From CAVVDY01 sp963819645 (lineage in GTDB: Bacteria > Acidobacteriota > Terriglobia > Terriglobales > Acidobacteriaceae): DNA of 64,000 bases. A program made the position numbers and the translations under genes. This document shows positions 19,065 through 26,971 of this stretch, in pieces. Location of the stretch: contig CAWFWZ010000004.1 in NCBI GenBank assembly GCA_963819645.1, positions 372,001 through 436,000 of the forward strand, in the 5' to 3' direction. Within the stretch, counting starts at the first letter, position 1, and each line of letters begins with the position of its first letter. The notes under the pieces were generated by a model. It saw only the letters and a program-made list of their open reading frames with translations. It was not told the DNA's origin and did not search any database.

Positions 19065-19628
19065 TCAATCTTTCGTGCCGCGAATTGCGTTCAAGACGTC
19101 GTTGGTCGTGGCCGTCTCGCCTAGCCGGGGAAATGTCTTCTCCACGCTGTGCCGGTGCACCTCGGCATCCCTGTCGGTCATTGCATCCACGACAAACACC
19201 ACGTTGTAGCCGAGATCGTGGGCGCTGCGCGCCGTGGACTCCACGCCGAAACTGGTGGAGATGCCTGCCAGAAACACCTGCGTGACGCCGCGCCGGCGCA
19301 AGACTTCATCCAGAGTGGTTCCGATAAAAGCCCCCACCCTCTGCTTGCTGATGATGTAGTCGCCGGACTGCTTCTCCAATTCGGGGACAAGGTCGGTCCA
19401 GTCCGCTGGCCGTGAGGTTGTGGGAAAGCCTGCATCAGTGCGTCCCGGCGCCCGTGTCGTCACATTGACAAGCACGACCGGCAGACCGCGTTCGCGGAAA
19501 GCACGCGCGAGTTCCGCAGCCCGGGCCACGATTTCGCTGGCGGGATGCGCAGTCGGTGCTCCGACAATACCTTTCTGCAAGTCGATCACGATCAGAGCGG
19601 CGGTGGGGTCGAGCTCAGTGAGTGGCAT
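19065..19628 (-). CDS. Isochorismatase-like cysteine-hydrolase-fold protein lacking the Cys
   Basis: The isochorismatase fold is clear over 187 aa: ALIVIDLQKGIV with Asp16, Lys95 in SKQRVGAF, and the family end strand GYNVVFVVDAMTDRD. The nucleophilic Cys expected in GxxTxxCVxxTA is replaced by Gly128 (ISTSFGVESTARS). Homologues with the TSxGVESTA signature are known in other bacteria, so this is a subfamily trait, not a mutation. Hydrolase activity by the usual mechanism is therefore doubtful. It is followed by an ABM-domain gene upstream on the same strand, 135 bp away with a hairpin between, and converges with the TPR gene. Confidence 0.88.
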   Translation of the reverse strand: MPLTELDPTAALIVIDLQKGIVGAPTAHPASEIVARAAELARAFRERGLPVVLVNVTTRAPGRTDAGFPTTSRPADWTDLVPELEKQSGDYIISKQRVGAFIGTTLDEVLRRRGVTQVFLAGISTSFGVESTARSAHDLGYNVVFVVDAMTDRDAEVHRHSVEKTFPRLGETATTNDVLNAIRGTKD

Positions 19629-19711
19629 GATCTATTCGATGAGGCAAGAAGGTGGTCAGCGAATTTTCGTACGGACCAATCCGGTTGTAAAGCGGTTGCC
19701 TCGAAGCAAAC

Positions 19712-19742
19712 GGCCGCCGATCGGCCGTCCCGACCGGCGGCC
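19712..19742 (-). terminator. Hairpin between the ABM and isochorismatase-like genes
   Basis: GGCCGCCG (19712-19719) pairs with CGGCGGCC (19735-19742), stacked around an inner GATCGGCCGTC. On the minus strand it is followed by GTTTGC, a poor U-tract; on the plus strand by AAAGTTTTT. It could be a weak terminator or a REP-type palindrome. Confidence 0.45.
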
Positions 19743-19763
19743 AAAGTTTTTCAGTGACGATTG

Positions 19764-20069
19764 CTACTGCGGTTCTTTGGCTGCGAGAATGTCCACCATC
19801 TCGATCGCGGGCGGCTGGGCGAGCAATTCGTCCGCTTTGGCGAACAGCGCTTTGGCGATTTCTCCATTGAGATGTGCCTGACGGCCGTTGTCATCGGGGA
19901 AGGTATCGAAGATCCCGAAAGTACCAGGACCAAATTTGAGTGCGAACCAGACATTTGTACCGGGCTCCGCCTGAGCCAGCGGCAACGCACTTTTCAGAAA
20001 TTCCGCCAATGCTTCTTCTTTCCCCGGCTTTGCTTCAAGTCTCGCCAAGAGTGCCAGCTTGCTAGTCAT
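19764..20069 (-). CDS. ABM-domain (quinol monooxygenase-like) protein, 101 aa
   Basis: A single antibiotic-biosynthesis-monooxygenase ferredoxin-like fold: LALLARLEAKPGKEEALAEFL, then PGTNVWFALKFGPGTFGIFDTF, then HLNGEIAKALFAKADELL. The ATG is 4 bp after an AAGGAGAG site. Members act as cofactor-independent monooxygenases or heme-degrading enzymes, but many have no known substrate. It is probably co-transcribed with the isochorismatase-like gene. Confidence 0.85.
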   Translation of the reverse strand: MTSKLALLARLEAKPGKEEALAEFLKSALPLAQAEPGTNVWFALKFGPGTFGIFDTFPDDNGRQAHLNGEIAKALFAKADELLAQPPAIEMVDILAAKEPQ

Positions 20070-20199
20070 TCCGCTCTCCTTGTCGACCTTCGTTGTGGTC
20101 TGCAGATGAAGATGCTCGGTGCGCGGAGAAAGTAACAGGAGTCAGCGCATGTTGATTTCTGATTAGGACAACGAGGCTGACATTTGCGGATACAAAAAA

Positions 20200-20293
20200 C
20201 ATCGGCCGCCCCCGAAGAGCAGCCGAATCGCTTCAGGGCTAGAGCCCTTTTCCTTTGTGAGAGCGCATACGCGACGCTGAAGCGCCGCACTAC
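20200..20293 (+). repeat. Repeat unit CGGCCGCCC...GCGCTGAAGCGCC, copy 1
   Basis: It contains CGGCCGCCCCCGAAGAGC, GGGCTAGAGCCC, CCTTTGTGAGAG and CGACGCTGAAGCGCCGC in the same order as the copy at 22947-23042. The two copies are in direct orientation on either side of the beta-propeller gene. Confidence 0.75.
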
Positions 20294-20298
20294 CCGAA

Positions 20299-22794
20299 CT
20301 AGTGCGCCGGAAGCTCCCCGTATTGCACCTCGCAATTATTCAACTCTGTGGTCAATGCTTTGGTGCGTGACGCGCAATAACTTCCCATAGGTGTACTGCA
20401 ATCCAGGTTCCCCAATTGCTCGCGGATGGTATCGCATGGGTCCGACAGAATCCACGCATTGCGCCCATAGGTCGCGGCCAGAAGCGTGCCGGCCGGAGTG
20501 ATCTTCAACTGCGTGACAGGAACATTGGGTAATTTCGTTCCCAGCTTCTGCCACTGCTCAGTCGCAACCCCGCCGTCATTGGCGACATAGACTCCGACGT
20601 TGGTAGCCAGGTAGATCGCCCCGTTCACTGGATCCAATGTGATCCAGTTCAGCGGTACGTTGGGCAAATTGCCGGAAATATTCGTCCAGCTCACGAGATC
20701 GGTGGTCTTGAAGATCTTACTTTTAGCCAGAAACCCGGCCTTGATCAGGTATAGCGTTCCAGATTTATCCACTGCAATGTGTCCAAGAATGTCGCCATTC
20801 ACCGGACCTGTGGTTATCGCCGTTGCGTGGGCAGTTCCTGCGAAGGAGATGTTGCTGACCTGGAAGAGCGAGGTCCCGGCTACCACGAAGGCTTTCGTGG
20901 GATCCCCCGGAACAGGAGCGATGTAATCGAGTTGTTGGTTGATGTTGCTGGTCAGCTGGACCGCCTGAGCATTGCTCGGCACCGCAGGATTGCAGTTTGC
21001 GGCGGGCGTTTGCGGCAGACATGAAAACAAACCCGTGGCCGAAGGGTCAAATGCTACGAGCCAGAGATCGGTATCCCCGGTCAGCAAAATGCGTCCCTGG
21101 TTGACGACCGCTGCATTACCTCCGGAGAGTCCATTTCGCACGTTGTTGTTTGCCTGCAGAATCTCAAATGGGGCCATGAAGTCTGCCCGCCCATTGAAAT
21201 TGATGACCGGAAGCTGGTTCGCTGTGTCGGCGGTCTTAATGTAGAAAATTCGGCCCCACTGGTTGGACATGAAGAAGGCGTTGGAATCCTGCGGATCAGC
21301 CGCGACATAGGTCCCATCACCCCAGGTGATCTGCTGCCAACCTGGGGGCAACGATCCCACGATCGCGCCGTTGTCCTGCAGGCCGCCGGCATAAGTGCCG
21401 CTGGCATCCTGGTCAGCGCTCAGGAATTCCAGAGTGCGCAGACCGGAGTTCAGACTGGTCCAGGTCTGGCCGCCATTGGTGGTGGCCCATGCGCCGCCAT
21501 CGTCGCCTGCGTACCAAGTCTTGGGACCGGCGAAGGCGATCGCATGCTGGTCGCCATGGATATTGTGTTCAATGTTGTCCCACGCAGGCCGAAACGCAAA
21601 AGTATCGCTCTCGAAAAGAAGTTGTGTGGCGAACAGGAGCACGCTGGATCCGGGCGGAGCAGCCACGTACATCAAGCTTCCTTTCTGCAATCCTCCAGCG
21701 AATGCTGGTGCCTGATGAGTCCAGGTGTTTCCGTTGTCGGTCGAGGTGTGCAACGAAACAGGAAAGCTGGAGCAGCCATCCGACATGATCAACACCCACA
21801 GCTGTCCGTTGCGCGAAGCGAGACTGACCTTGGCCATCTGGTCGCCTGGAGGCAGCCCCTCGCCCATCCCAGTCGGGAGGGCTTTCCATGTTGTGCCTTG
21901 GTCGCTCGAGGTAAACAGTCCCACACCGCTGATGCCGGCGTAGTAAATCGCCTGCTTCGGTTCAAAGATGAGATCGATATGAAAAAAGCCTGACGGATGA
22001 AGCTCGTCGGGTGCTCCGCAGGCGAGCACGCCGTGGGTGGAATAGTCCGCACTCATCACCTGCGTCCAGGTTTTCCCTGCGTCTGCGGACCGGTAGAGCC
22101 CGAGATTCTTAAATCCGGGGTTACCTTGTGGGACAGAGACAGGAGGATGGTTGGGATCAGTAGCCATTCCCGTGGCCGCAACAAGGATGTCGGGGTTTAC
22201 CGGATCCACGAGGATGCTGGAAAAACCCAACCCTACAAAACTGTGCGCGCCACCATCGGCACTGTCCACCTTCGTCCAGGTTGCGCCGTTATTTTTCGTG
22301 CTCAGGATGCCGACGCCGGTATAGCTGCTGATGTTGCTCGAATTATCGGGCGCGCCGGTGCCCACGTAAATAGTGGGCGGGTTGGTGCGAGTGTCCAGTG
22401 CAATCGCGCCTACCGATAAGCTCTGGCTCTGGTCGCTCAATGGCACGAAGCTGGGTGAAGCGCTCAGGCCGTTGGTTGATTTCCAAACTCCGCCGCTGGA
22501 ACTTCCCACATAAACCAAATTACCTGTCGGATCGTGGACCAGATCGACTGCGATCGCGCTCACCTGGCCTGATATGGCTTCCATCCCGCCCAAGGGATTC
22601 ATGCCTTGAAACGCCTTGGGAAGTATTTCCTTCCACGCGCCGCCAAAGCGTCGCACGCCGGGATCGCTGGTCGGCAAGGGTGGTGGCGGTGAGAGCAACC
22701 ACGACCGGAGACCCGCGCTCTGAAACGGGCCCTGTGTCAATCCGGGCTGCGTACCGATGAGAATTCCGAAAGCGAGCAACGCAACGGTCTTCAT
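20299..22794 (-). CDS. Secreted multi-blade beta-propeller (BNR/sortilin-like) protein, 831 aa
   Basis: A signal peptide (VALLAFGILIGTQPGLTQG) is followed by repeated Asp-box motifs: SSSGGVWKSTNG, KNNGATWTKVD, SADAGKTWTQV, SSDQGTTWKAL, STDNGNTWTH and TNGGQTWTSL. These are the loops of sialidase/VPS10-type propellers. No catalytic residues of true sialidases were identified. The C-terminus ends with a Cys-containing tail (DPCDTIREQLGNLDC). The start is supported by AGGAGG directly upstream, and the frame is intact over 2.5 kb. Binding or hydrolysis of extracellular polymers is possible; function unknown. Confidence 0.88.
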   Translation of the reverse strand: MKTVALLAFGILIGTQPGLTQGPFQSAGLRSWLLSPPPPLPTSDPGVRRFGGAWKEILPKAFQGMNPLGGMEAISGQVSAIAVDLVHDPTGNLVYVGSSSGGVWKSTNGLSASPSFVPLSDQSQSLSVGAIALDTRTNPPTIYVGTGAPDNSSNISSYTGVGILSTKNNGATWTKVDSADGGAHSFVGLGFSSILVDPVNPDILVAATGMATDPNHPPVSVPQGNPGFKNLGLYRSADAGKTWTQVMSADYSTHGVLACGAPDELHPSGFFHIDLIFEPKQAIYYAGISGVGLFTSSDQGTTWKALPTGMGEGLPPGDQMAKVSLASRNGQLWVLIMSDGCSSFPVSLHTSTDNGNTWTHQAPAFAGGLQKGSLMYVAAPPGSSVLLFATQLLFESDTFAFRPAWDNIEHNIHGDQHAIAFAGPKTWYAGDDGGAWATTNGGQTWTSLNSGLRTLEFLSADQDASGTYAGGLQDNGAIVGSLPPGWQQITWGDGTYVAADPQDSNAFFMSNQWGRIFYIKTADTANQLPVINFNGRADFMAPFEILQANNNVRNGLSGGNAAVVNQGRILLTGDTDLWLVAFDPSATGLFSCLPQTPAANCNPAVPSNAQAVQLTSNINQQLDYIAPVPGDPTKAFVVAGTSLFQVSNISFAGTAHATAITTGPVNGDILGHIAVDKSGTLYLIKAGFLAKSKIFKTTDLVSWTNISGNLPNVPLNWITLDPVNGAIYLATNVGVYVANDGGVATEQWQKLGTKLPNVPVTQLKITPAGTLLAATYGRNAWILSDPCDTIREQLGNLDCSTPMGSYCASRTKALTTELNNCEVQYGELPAH

Positions 22795-22946
22795 CCATCC
22801 TCCTGATCCACGAACTACCGCGGTCTAACCCAAGAGGCCCCGTCCCATGCTGGGTACATTTGACGTCGATCCCGCTACTTATTAACGTTCTTATACGCTC
22901 GTGGCGCAGCAGCGGCCAGCGCATAATCAGGTTCTCGCAAAGCAAA

Positions 22947-23042
22947 TCGGCCGCCCCGAAGAGCGGCCGAAGATGTATGTCAGGGCTGAAGCCCCTTTGC
23001 TTTGTGAGAGGCGATTACGCGGCGCTGAAGCGCCGCTCTACC
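22947..23042 (+). repeat. Repeat unit CGGCCGCCC...GCGCTGAAGCGCC, copy 2
   Basis: It has the same block order as 20200-20293: CGGCCGCCCCGAAGAGCGG, GGGCTGAAGCCCC, CTTTGTGAGAGG and CGGCGCTGAAGCGCCGC. It lies between the beta-propeller gene and yebC, directly downstream of the yebC stop. Confidence 0.75.
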
Positions 23043-23051
23043 GAGCTTCTC

Positions 23052-23798
23052 TTACCCCGCGACTTCTTCCAACTGCTTCTGGTCGATGTCGAAGTTCGAC
23101 CACACGTGCTGCACGTCGTCGGAGTCTTCCAGCGCTTCCAGCAGACGAATCATGGTGTTGGCCTGCTGGCCTTCCAGCTTGGTGTAGGTCTGCGGAATCA
23201 TTCCGACCTCGGCCACTTCCGGAGTGATGCCGGCCTTCTTCACCGCCTCCAGAACGCTTTCGTATACCGCCGGGTCGCACAGAATCTCCCAGCTCTCGCC
23301 GTCGTCTTTCAAGTCTTCGGCGCCGGCCTCGAGCACGATGTTCATCAGGTCGTCTTCTTTCGCCGCCGACTTTGCGATGATGATGTCGCCCTTCTTGTGG
23401 AACATGTAGGCGACCGATCCGGCTGCACCCATGTTTCCGCCGTTCTTGGAGAAGGCGTGGCGAATTTCGCTGACCGTGCGGTTGCGATTGTCGGTCGACA
23501 CCTCGACCAGGATCGCGACGCCGCCCGGGCCGTAGCCCTCAAAGGTGATCTCTTCGTAGGTCACGCCGGGCAGCTCGCCGGTGCCGCGCTGAATGGCGCG
23601 CTTGATGTTGTCGGCGGGCATGTTCTCGGCCTTGGCCGCAGCCACGGCAGTGCGCAGGCGAGGGTTCTTCTCCACGTCGCCGCTACTCTTGGCCGCCATG
23701 CTGATTTCCTTGATCAGACGGGTAAAAATCTTGCCGCGCTTGGCATCCAGCGCGCCCTTTTTGTGCTTAATTGTGGCCCATTTTGAATGGCCTGACAT
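23052..23798 (-). CDS. yebC: YebC/PmpR-family protein, 248 aa
   Basis: The protein begins MSGHSKWATIKHKKGALDAKRGK, the invariant YebC start, so 23798 is chosen over longer upstream readings. Other hallmarks are NMPADNIKRAIQRGTGE, EGYGPGGVAILVEV, TDNRNRTVSEIRHAF and KNGGNMGAAGSVAYMF. YebC family members relieve ribosome stalling at proline-rich stretches and some act as transcription regulators. The frame is intact and the length normal. It is divergent from the POTRA-protein gene. Confidence 0.96.
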   Translation of the reverse strand: MSGHSKWATIKHKKGALDAKRGKIFTRLIKEISMAAKSSGDVEKNPRLRTAVAAAKAENMPADNIKRAIQRGTGELPGVTYEEITFEGYGPGGVAILVEVSTDNRNRTVSEIRHAFSKNGGNMGAAGSVAYMFHKKGDIIIAKSAAKEDDLMNIVLEAGAEDLKDDGESWEILCDPAVYESVLEAVKKAGITPEVAEVGMIPQTYTKLEGQQANTMIRLLEALEDSDDVQHVWSNFDIDQKQLEEVAG

Positions 23799-23984
23799 GA
23801 GAGACCTCGAAGAAAGATGGCTAGTTTTGCATCCCACGCACGCCAAAGGAGGACTTGCATGAGGCACCCGAGCGGAGTCGCCGGGCAAACCACGATTATA
23901 ACATCGGAATCGCGACTTCCAGATTGGCCGTTCGCGGCCGCGCCACCCATTCCGGCCTATAATATCGGCCAACGGAGGAGACCT

Positions 23985-24821
23985 ATGGGTTTGGTGATCC
24001 CTCTTCTGCTGCTGTTTTCTACCTTTCCGCTGTATGGCCAAGTCGGGCCGCCACGAGTTCGCATCGTGATTCAAAGCTTGCACATCACCAATGACAGCAG
24101 CATCTCTTCCGAAAACCTTCTTCGTATTGAAAGCAAGCTTCATGACCTCGGATATCCGCCTGACCCTGGACGTTTCGTGCAAAAGATTGCCAAAGCCGAG
24201 CTGGAAAGCAACGGCTACTTCGAGGCGGACGTCGCCACCGCGGCAACAGAAGTGGTGAGCGAGACGGCCACCAAACACTACATCGCGGTGACACTACGAA
24301 TCCGCGAAGGCGAGCAATACCGGCTTAAGGAGATCAAATTCGAAAACAATAAAGCGCTCTCTGCTGCGCAGCTGCGGCAGGTGTTTCCGATCAACGACGG
24401 CGACGTGGCTGACGGCTGGAAGATCGAACAGGGCGAGCGCGCCATGCGAGAGTTATATGCCCGTGAAGGCTACATGCAGATCACAGCGGTGGTGAAGAAT
24501 ACGCTGAACGACGAAACCCGTCAGAGCCGGACGCTTATCTTTCGTGTTGACGTTCAGGAAGGGCCGCAGTTCACCGTCGCCGGGCTGACCCTGGAAGGCA
24601 ATCGGAAATGGCCGGCTGACAAAGCCGAGAAACTGCAGGCTGTGGCTGCCAAGTACGAAGGGTCCCACAACGTGGGAGTCTTCATTGAAGCCGTGAAACA
24701 GACGATGAGAGACCTATTTCCTGGCTGCGACGCCGACACTCTCGTAGCGGTTACGGAAGGCGGGGAAATCCCCCACGCTACGGTCAACGTTACTTGGCCT
24801 GAGGACGTTCCGAGCAATTAA
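23985..24821 (+). CDS. Exported POTRA-domain protein, 278 aa
   Basis: The ATG at 23985 follows a GGAGGAG site and starts a signal peptide (MGLVIPLLLLFSTFPLYGQ). Two POTRA-like modules follow; the second reads YRLKEIKFENNKALSAAQLRQVF and is followed by REGYMQITAVVKNTL, with a later repeat FTVAGLTLEGNRKW. No C-terminal beta-barrel is present, so it is not BamA or TamA itself. It may be a periplasmic accessory of outer-membrane assembly, which is inference. Its stop lies 4 bp from that of the convergent receiver gene. Confidence 0.8.
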   Translation: MGLVIPLLLLFSTFPLYGQVGPPRVRIVIQSLHITNDSSISSENLLRIESKLHDLGYPPDPGRFVQKIAKAELESNGYFEADVATAATEVVSETATKHYIAVTLRIREGEQYRLKEIKFENNKALSAAQLRQVFPINDGDVADGWKIEQGERAMRELYAREGYMQITAVVKNTLNDETRQSRTLIFRVDVQEGPQFTVAGLTLEGNRKWPADKAEKLQAVAAKYEGSHNVGVFIEAVKQTMRDLFPGCDADTLVAVTEGGEIPHATVNVTWPEDVPSN

Positions 24822-24825
24822 GCGC

Positions 24826-25200
24826 TCACCCCGCCATCTTCAACTTTGCCAGCAACTCTGAGGGATGCACCGGCTTGGCCAGGATTTCGAAGTCGTGGCC
24901 CTGAGAACGGGCGTTCTCCAGTAAGTCGGCGGTCGCTGCCTGTCCGGAGAAGAGCAGGATCTTACATGAGGGCAGGAAGTCGCGAATCTTGATGGCGGCT
25001 TCAATGCCGTCCATATCTTGCATGATCACATCGCTGATGATGAGATCCGGCTGCAGGCTGCGCGCGCTTTCAACGGCGGACAATCCGCTGTACACCGCAG
25101 AGGCGTCGTAGCCATTGATGTCGAGAATCTTGGCCAGAGTGTCCGCTATTACCTGCTCGTCGTCGACTACCAATACCTTGGGCCGCTTGGGCGCTTGCAT
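24826..25200 (-). CDS. Stand-alone response-regulator receiver domain
   Basis: A CheY-like domain of 124 aa with acidic pair Asp13/Asp14, phospho-acceptor Asp57 in PDLIISDVIM, and Lys109 in LAKPVHP. There is no output domain, so it probably acts by protein-protein contact or phosphotransfer. The start follows AAGGAG. No kinase gene is adjacent; the nearest one in the window is at 52305. Confidence 0.92.
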   Translation of the reverse strand: MQAPKRPKVLVVDDEQVIADTLAKILDINGYDASAVYSGLSAVESARSLQPDLIISDVIMQDMDGIEAAIKIRDFLPSCKILLFSGQAATADLLENARSQGHDFEILAKPVHPSELLAKLKMAG

Positions 25201-25567
25201 TCACCAGCTCCTTCAAAGAGTTGCGAAGAAACGATTGTAATGGAATTAACAGAAAAGCCAGTCAACCACTATTGGATGTCAAAGCTGCTCTGCAGGTCGG
25301 CCAAAATCGTGCAAAATGTACACAACTGGCCCTGCTTCACCTTCGGTTATTAACTATTTTAGCAATTACCAAGCCACAGTTTCTGCTCAATGACGCGCCA
25401 TCTCACGCCAAAAAGTCAACCGAAGTTCAGAGCTCACAAAGCCGAGTGACGTATGTCACGGCCCGTCGGGTAACGATTTTCCTAGAGTGGTGATGGCGGC
25501 GATGAGCCGCTGCCACCGATGCCGAAATGGCCGGGGCACGCATTCGCAGATCGGAGAAAACGCACTC
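25201..25567. other. Gene-free stretch between receiver and ferredoxin genes
   Basis: It holds the divergent promoters of both genes. The only distinct sequence is the palindrome GTGAC-GTAT-GTCAC at 25446-25459. An AT-rich zone lies at about 25310-25370. No RNA gene was recognised. Confidence 0.5.
25446..25459. promoter_or_regulatory. CRP/FNR-family-like palindrome upstream of the ferredoxin gene
   Basis: GTGACGTATGTCAC has perfect arms GTGAC/GTCAC and fits GTGA-N6-TCAC, about 109 bp before the ferredoxin start. It resembles the site at 6452-6465 (consensus GTGAYGYAYRTCAC). Confidence 0.45.
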
Positions 25568-25819
25568 ATGGCTTATACGATTGTTGATACCTGCACCAAG
25601 GATGAACTCTGCGTCGAGGCTTGTCCCGTCGATTGCATCCACCCCAAAAAGGACGAGGACGGTTTCGAGGCCGCCACCCAGCTTTGGGTCGATCCCAACG
25701 GCTGCATCGATTGCGGCGCCTGCGTTCCGGTCTGCCCGACGAATTCGGTTTTCCCGAACGAAGAAGTTCCGGCCGATAAGGCAGAGTTCATCGAGAAGAA
25801 CGCCGCATACTACGCGTAA
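25568..25819 (+). CDS. Two-cluster bacterial ferredoxin, 83 aa
   Basis: It begins MAYTIVDTCT. Cysteines occur as C9-x5-C15-x3-C19-P-x2-C23 and C46-x2-C49-x2-C52-x3-C56-P. The second set is a canonical 4Fe-4S motif; the first lacks one Cys of a standard CxxCxxC and resembles the FdxA-type cluster, so 4Fe-4S plus 3Fe-4S is possible. It is a soluble one-electron carrier. A GGAGAA site precedes the ATG, which is preferred over an in-frame GTG at 25487. Confidence 0.92.
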   Translation: MAYTIVDTCTKDELCVEACPVDCIHPKKDEDGFEAATQLWVDPNGCIDCGACVPVCPTNSVFPNEEVPADKAEFIEKNAAYYA

Positions 25820-25855
25820 GAACAACAGGGTGGAGCACGCGAGGTTGCGAAGATT

Positions 25856-26451
25856 CGCGTCAGGGCACGACCTCGGTCGTGCCGACACTCACACAAAATA
25901 ATCTGGGCTTTAGCCCCTGCATATGTCAAAACCGTCGAGGCCTGCTCCTCCAGAGTCGGCAAAGGCTGAGGCTCGCACCTTTTTCGTCACAACGCGAGCA
26001 GCCGAAGGCAAAGCCATTCTCCAAAGCGACCGCATGGCCGACTTATTTGTCGATGTCCTGCGCTCGTACCTCCGCGAAAGAAAATTCCAGGTCCACGATT
26101 TTGTCGTGATGCGAAATCACGTTCATCTACTCATCACCGTCGACCACTCAATAAGCATTGAGAAAGCCATGCAGCTCATCAAAGGCAATTTCTCGTATCG
26201 AGTGAGAAGCGAACTAGGATTTAAAGGTGAGGTTTGGCAACGCGGTTTCTCCGATGTCCGGGTCCGTGACGAGCAAAGCTTTCGAAATCACCAGCAGTAC
26301 ATCTACAACAATCCAGTAAGGGCGGGAATGGCGAGGCTGCCTGAGCATTATCCACATTGCTCGTTGTATCTTCGCATCCTGAAGACGCAGAGGCTGAAGC
26401 CCGAATCAAAAGAGGCGCTTATCGGCACGACCAAGGTCGTGCCCTGACGCG
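25856..26451 (+). mobile_element. RAYT element bounded by 29-bp inverted REP sequences, copy C
   Basis: The left end (25856-25884) and right end (26423-26451) are inverted copies of CGCGTCAGGGCACGACC plus GGTCGTGCCG, differing at one loop base. Each end is itself a hairpin. The enclosed gene is a Y1-type REP-associated transposase. The repeats at 11443-11585 and 14982-15136 share the CAGGGCACG core and are probably non-autonomous derivatives. Confidence 0.85.
25923..26447 (+). CDS. REP-associated tyrosine transposase (RAYT, TnpA-REP family)
   Basis: The HUH motif is His66-Val-His68 in VVMRNHVHLLI; the catalytic Tyr is Tyr126 or Tyr128 in QQYIYNNPVRAG; GEVWQRGFSDVRV lies between. Length 174 aa fits RAYTs, which cut and join single-stranded REP hairpins. 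The last codons (GTTKVVP and the stop) lie inside the right REP. The ATG at 25923 is directly behind the left repeat, so expression may depend on read-through from the ferredoxin gene 103 bp upstream. The gene appears intact. Confidence 0.93.
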   Translation: MSKPSRPAPPESAKAEARTFFVTTRAAEGKAILQSDRMADLFVDVLRSYLRERKFQVHDFVVMRNHVHLLITVDHSISIEKAMQLIKGNFSYRVRSELGFKGEVWQRGFSDVRVRDEQSFRNHQQYIYNNPVRAGMARLPEHYPHCSLYLRILKTQRLKPESKEALIGTTKVVP

Positions 26452-26526
26452 GACCTTCACAGGCGCGAGTTTATTTGTTGCACTGTGTTTTAATTGAAGC
26501 GGCTGCAACTCTGCCGGGAGGACGAA

Positions 26527-26802
26527 ATGGAAGAGCGTGACTTCTACGATGAACGTCAGGAAACGAAGAAGGCAACGCTGATCTGTCCTCATTGCCGGCA
26601 GGAAGGCGAGTACGATCTGGGCTGGTTCGTGCGCACCAAGAAGCGCCAGCTTCCGGGACGCGCCGACGAGCGCGACCGCGCCAAATTCGCCAAGGCCCGT
26701 TCCTACATGGTGCGCCGTGACGATCTGGTCGCCTGCAAGAATATTCGCTGCCGCAAACGCTTCGAAATCGCCGGCGTGCAGTCGGTGGCGTTCATCGACT
26801 AG
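26527..26802 (+). CDS. Small zinc-ribbon-like protein, 91 aa
   Basis: It starts at ATG 26527 after GGGAGGAC. Cysteine pairs CPHC (about residues 25-28) and CKNIRC (about 70-75) could bind one zinc; the rest is Arg/Lys/Asp-rich. It resembles no named family that can be recognised here. A second Cys-rich small protein lies at 56622-56858. A nucleic-acid or protein-binding role is possible. Confidence 0.7.
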   Translation: MEERDFYDERQETKKATLICPHCRQEGEYDLGWFVRTKKRQLPGRADERDRAKFAKARSYMVRRDDLVACKNIRCRKRFEIAGVQSVAFID

Positions 26803-26879
26803 CGGGGCGATTGCCTCTGCCGCTTCGAAAAACCGCCAAGCGCCGTTTGCCCTGCTTTTTCAGGATTCGATTTCTCCAC

Positions 26880-26896
26880 TACTACTCATGGTAGTA
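26880..26896. promoter_or_regulatory. Palindrome upstream of the TonB-dependent-receptor-like gene
   Basis: TACTAC (26880-26885) and GTAGTA (26891-26896) flank TCATG, about 75 bp before the receptor start. The arms match the BlaI/MecI half-site TACTAC, but the spacer is five rather than four bases. Confidence 0.3.
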
Positions 26897-26971
26897 CTAT
26901 CCGCGGGCGATTAGCCTCGTCACACAACGGCTGTTCAGGGTTGCATTCTTGCTGTCTCCCGAGGTGGTTTG

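Noticed and set aside
20200..23042. CRISPR array from repeated GC-rich units
   Set aside because: The units are about 95 bp palindromic blocks, only two, without regular spacers or cas genes.
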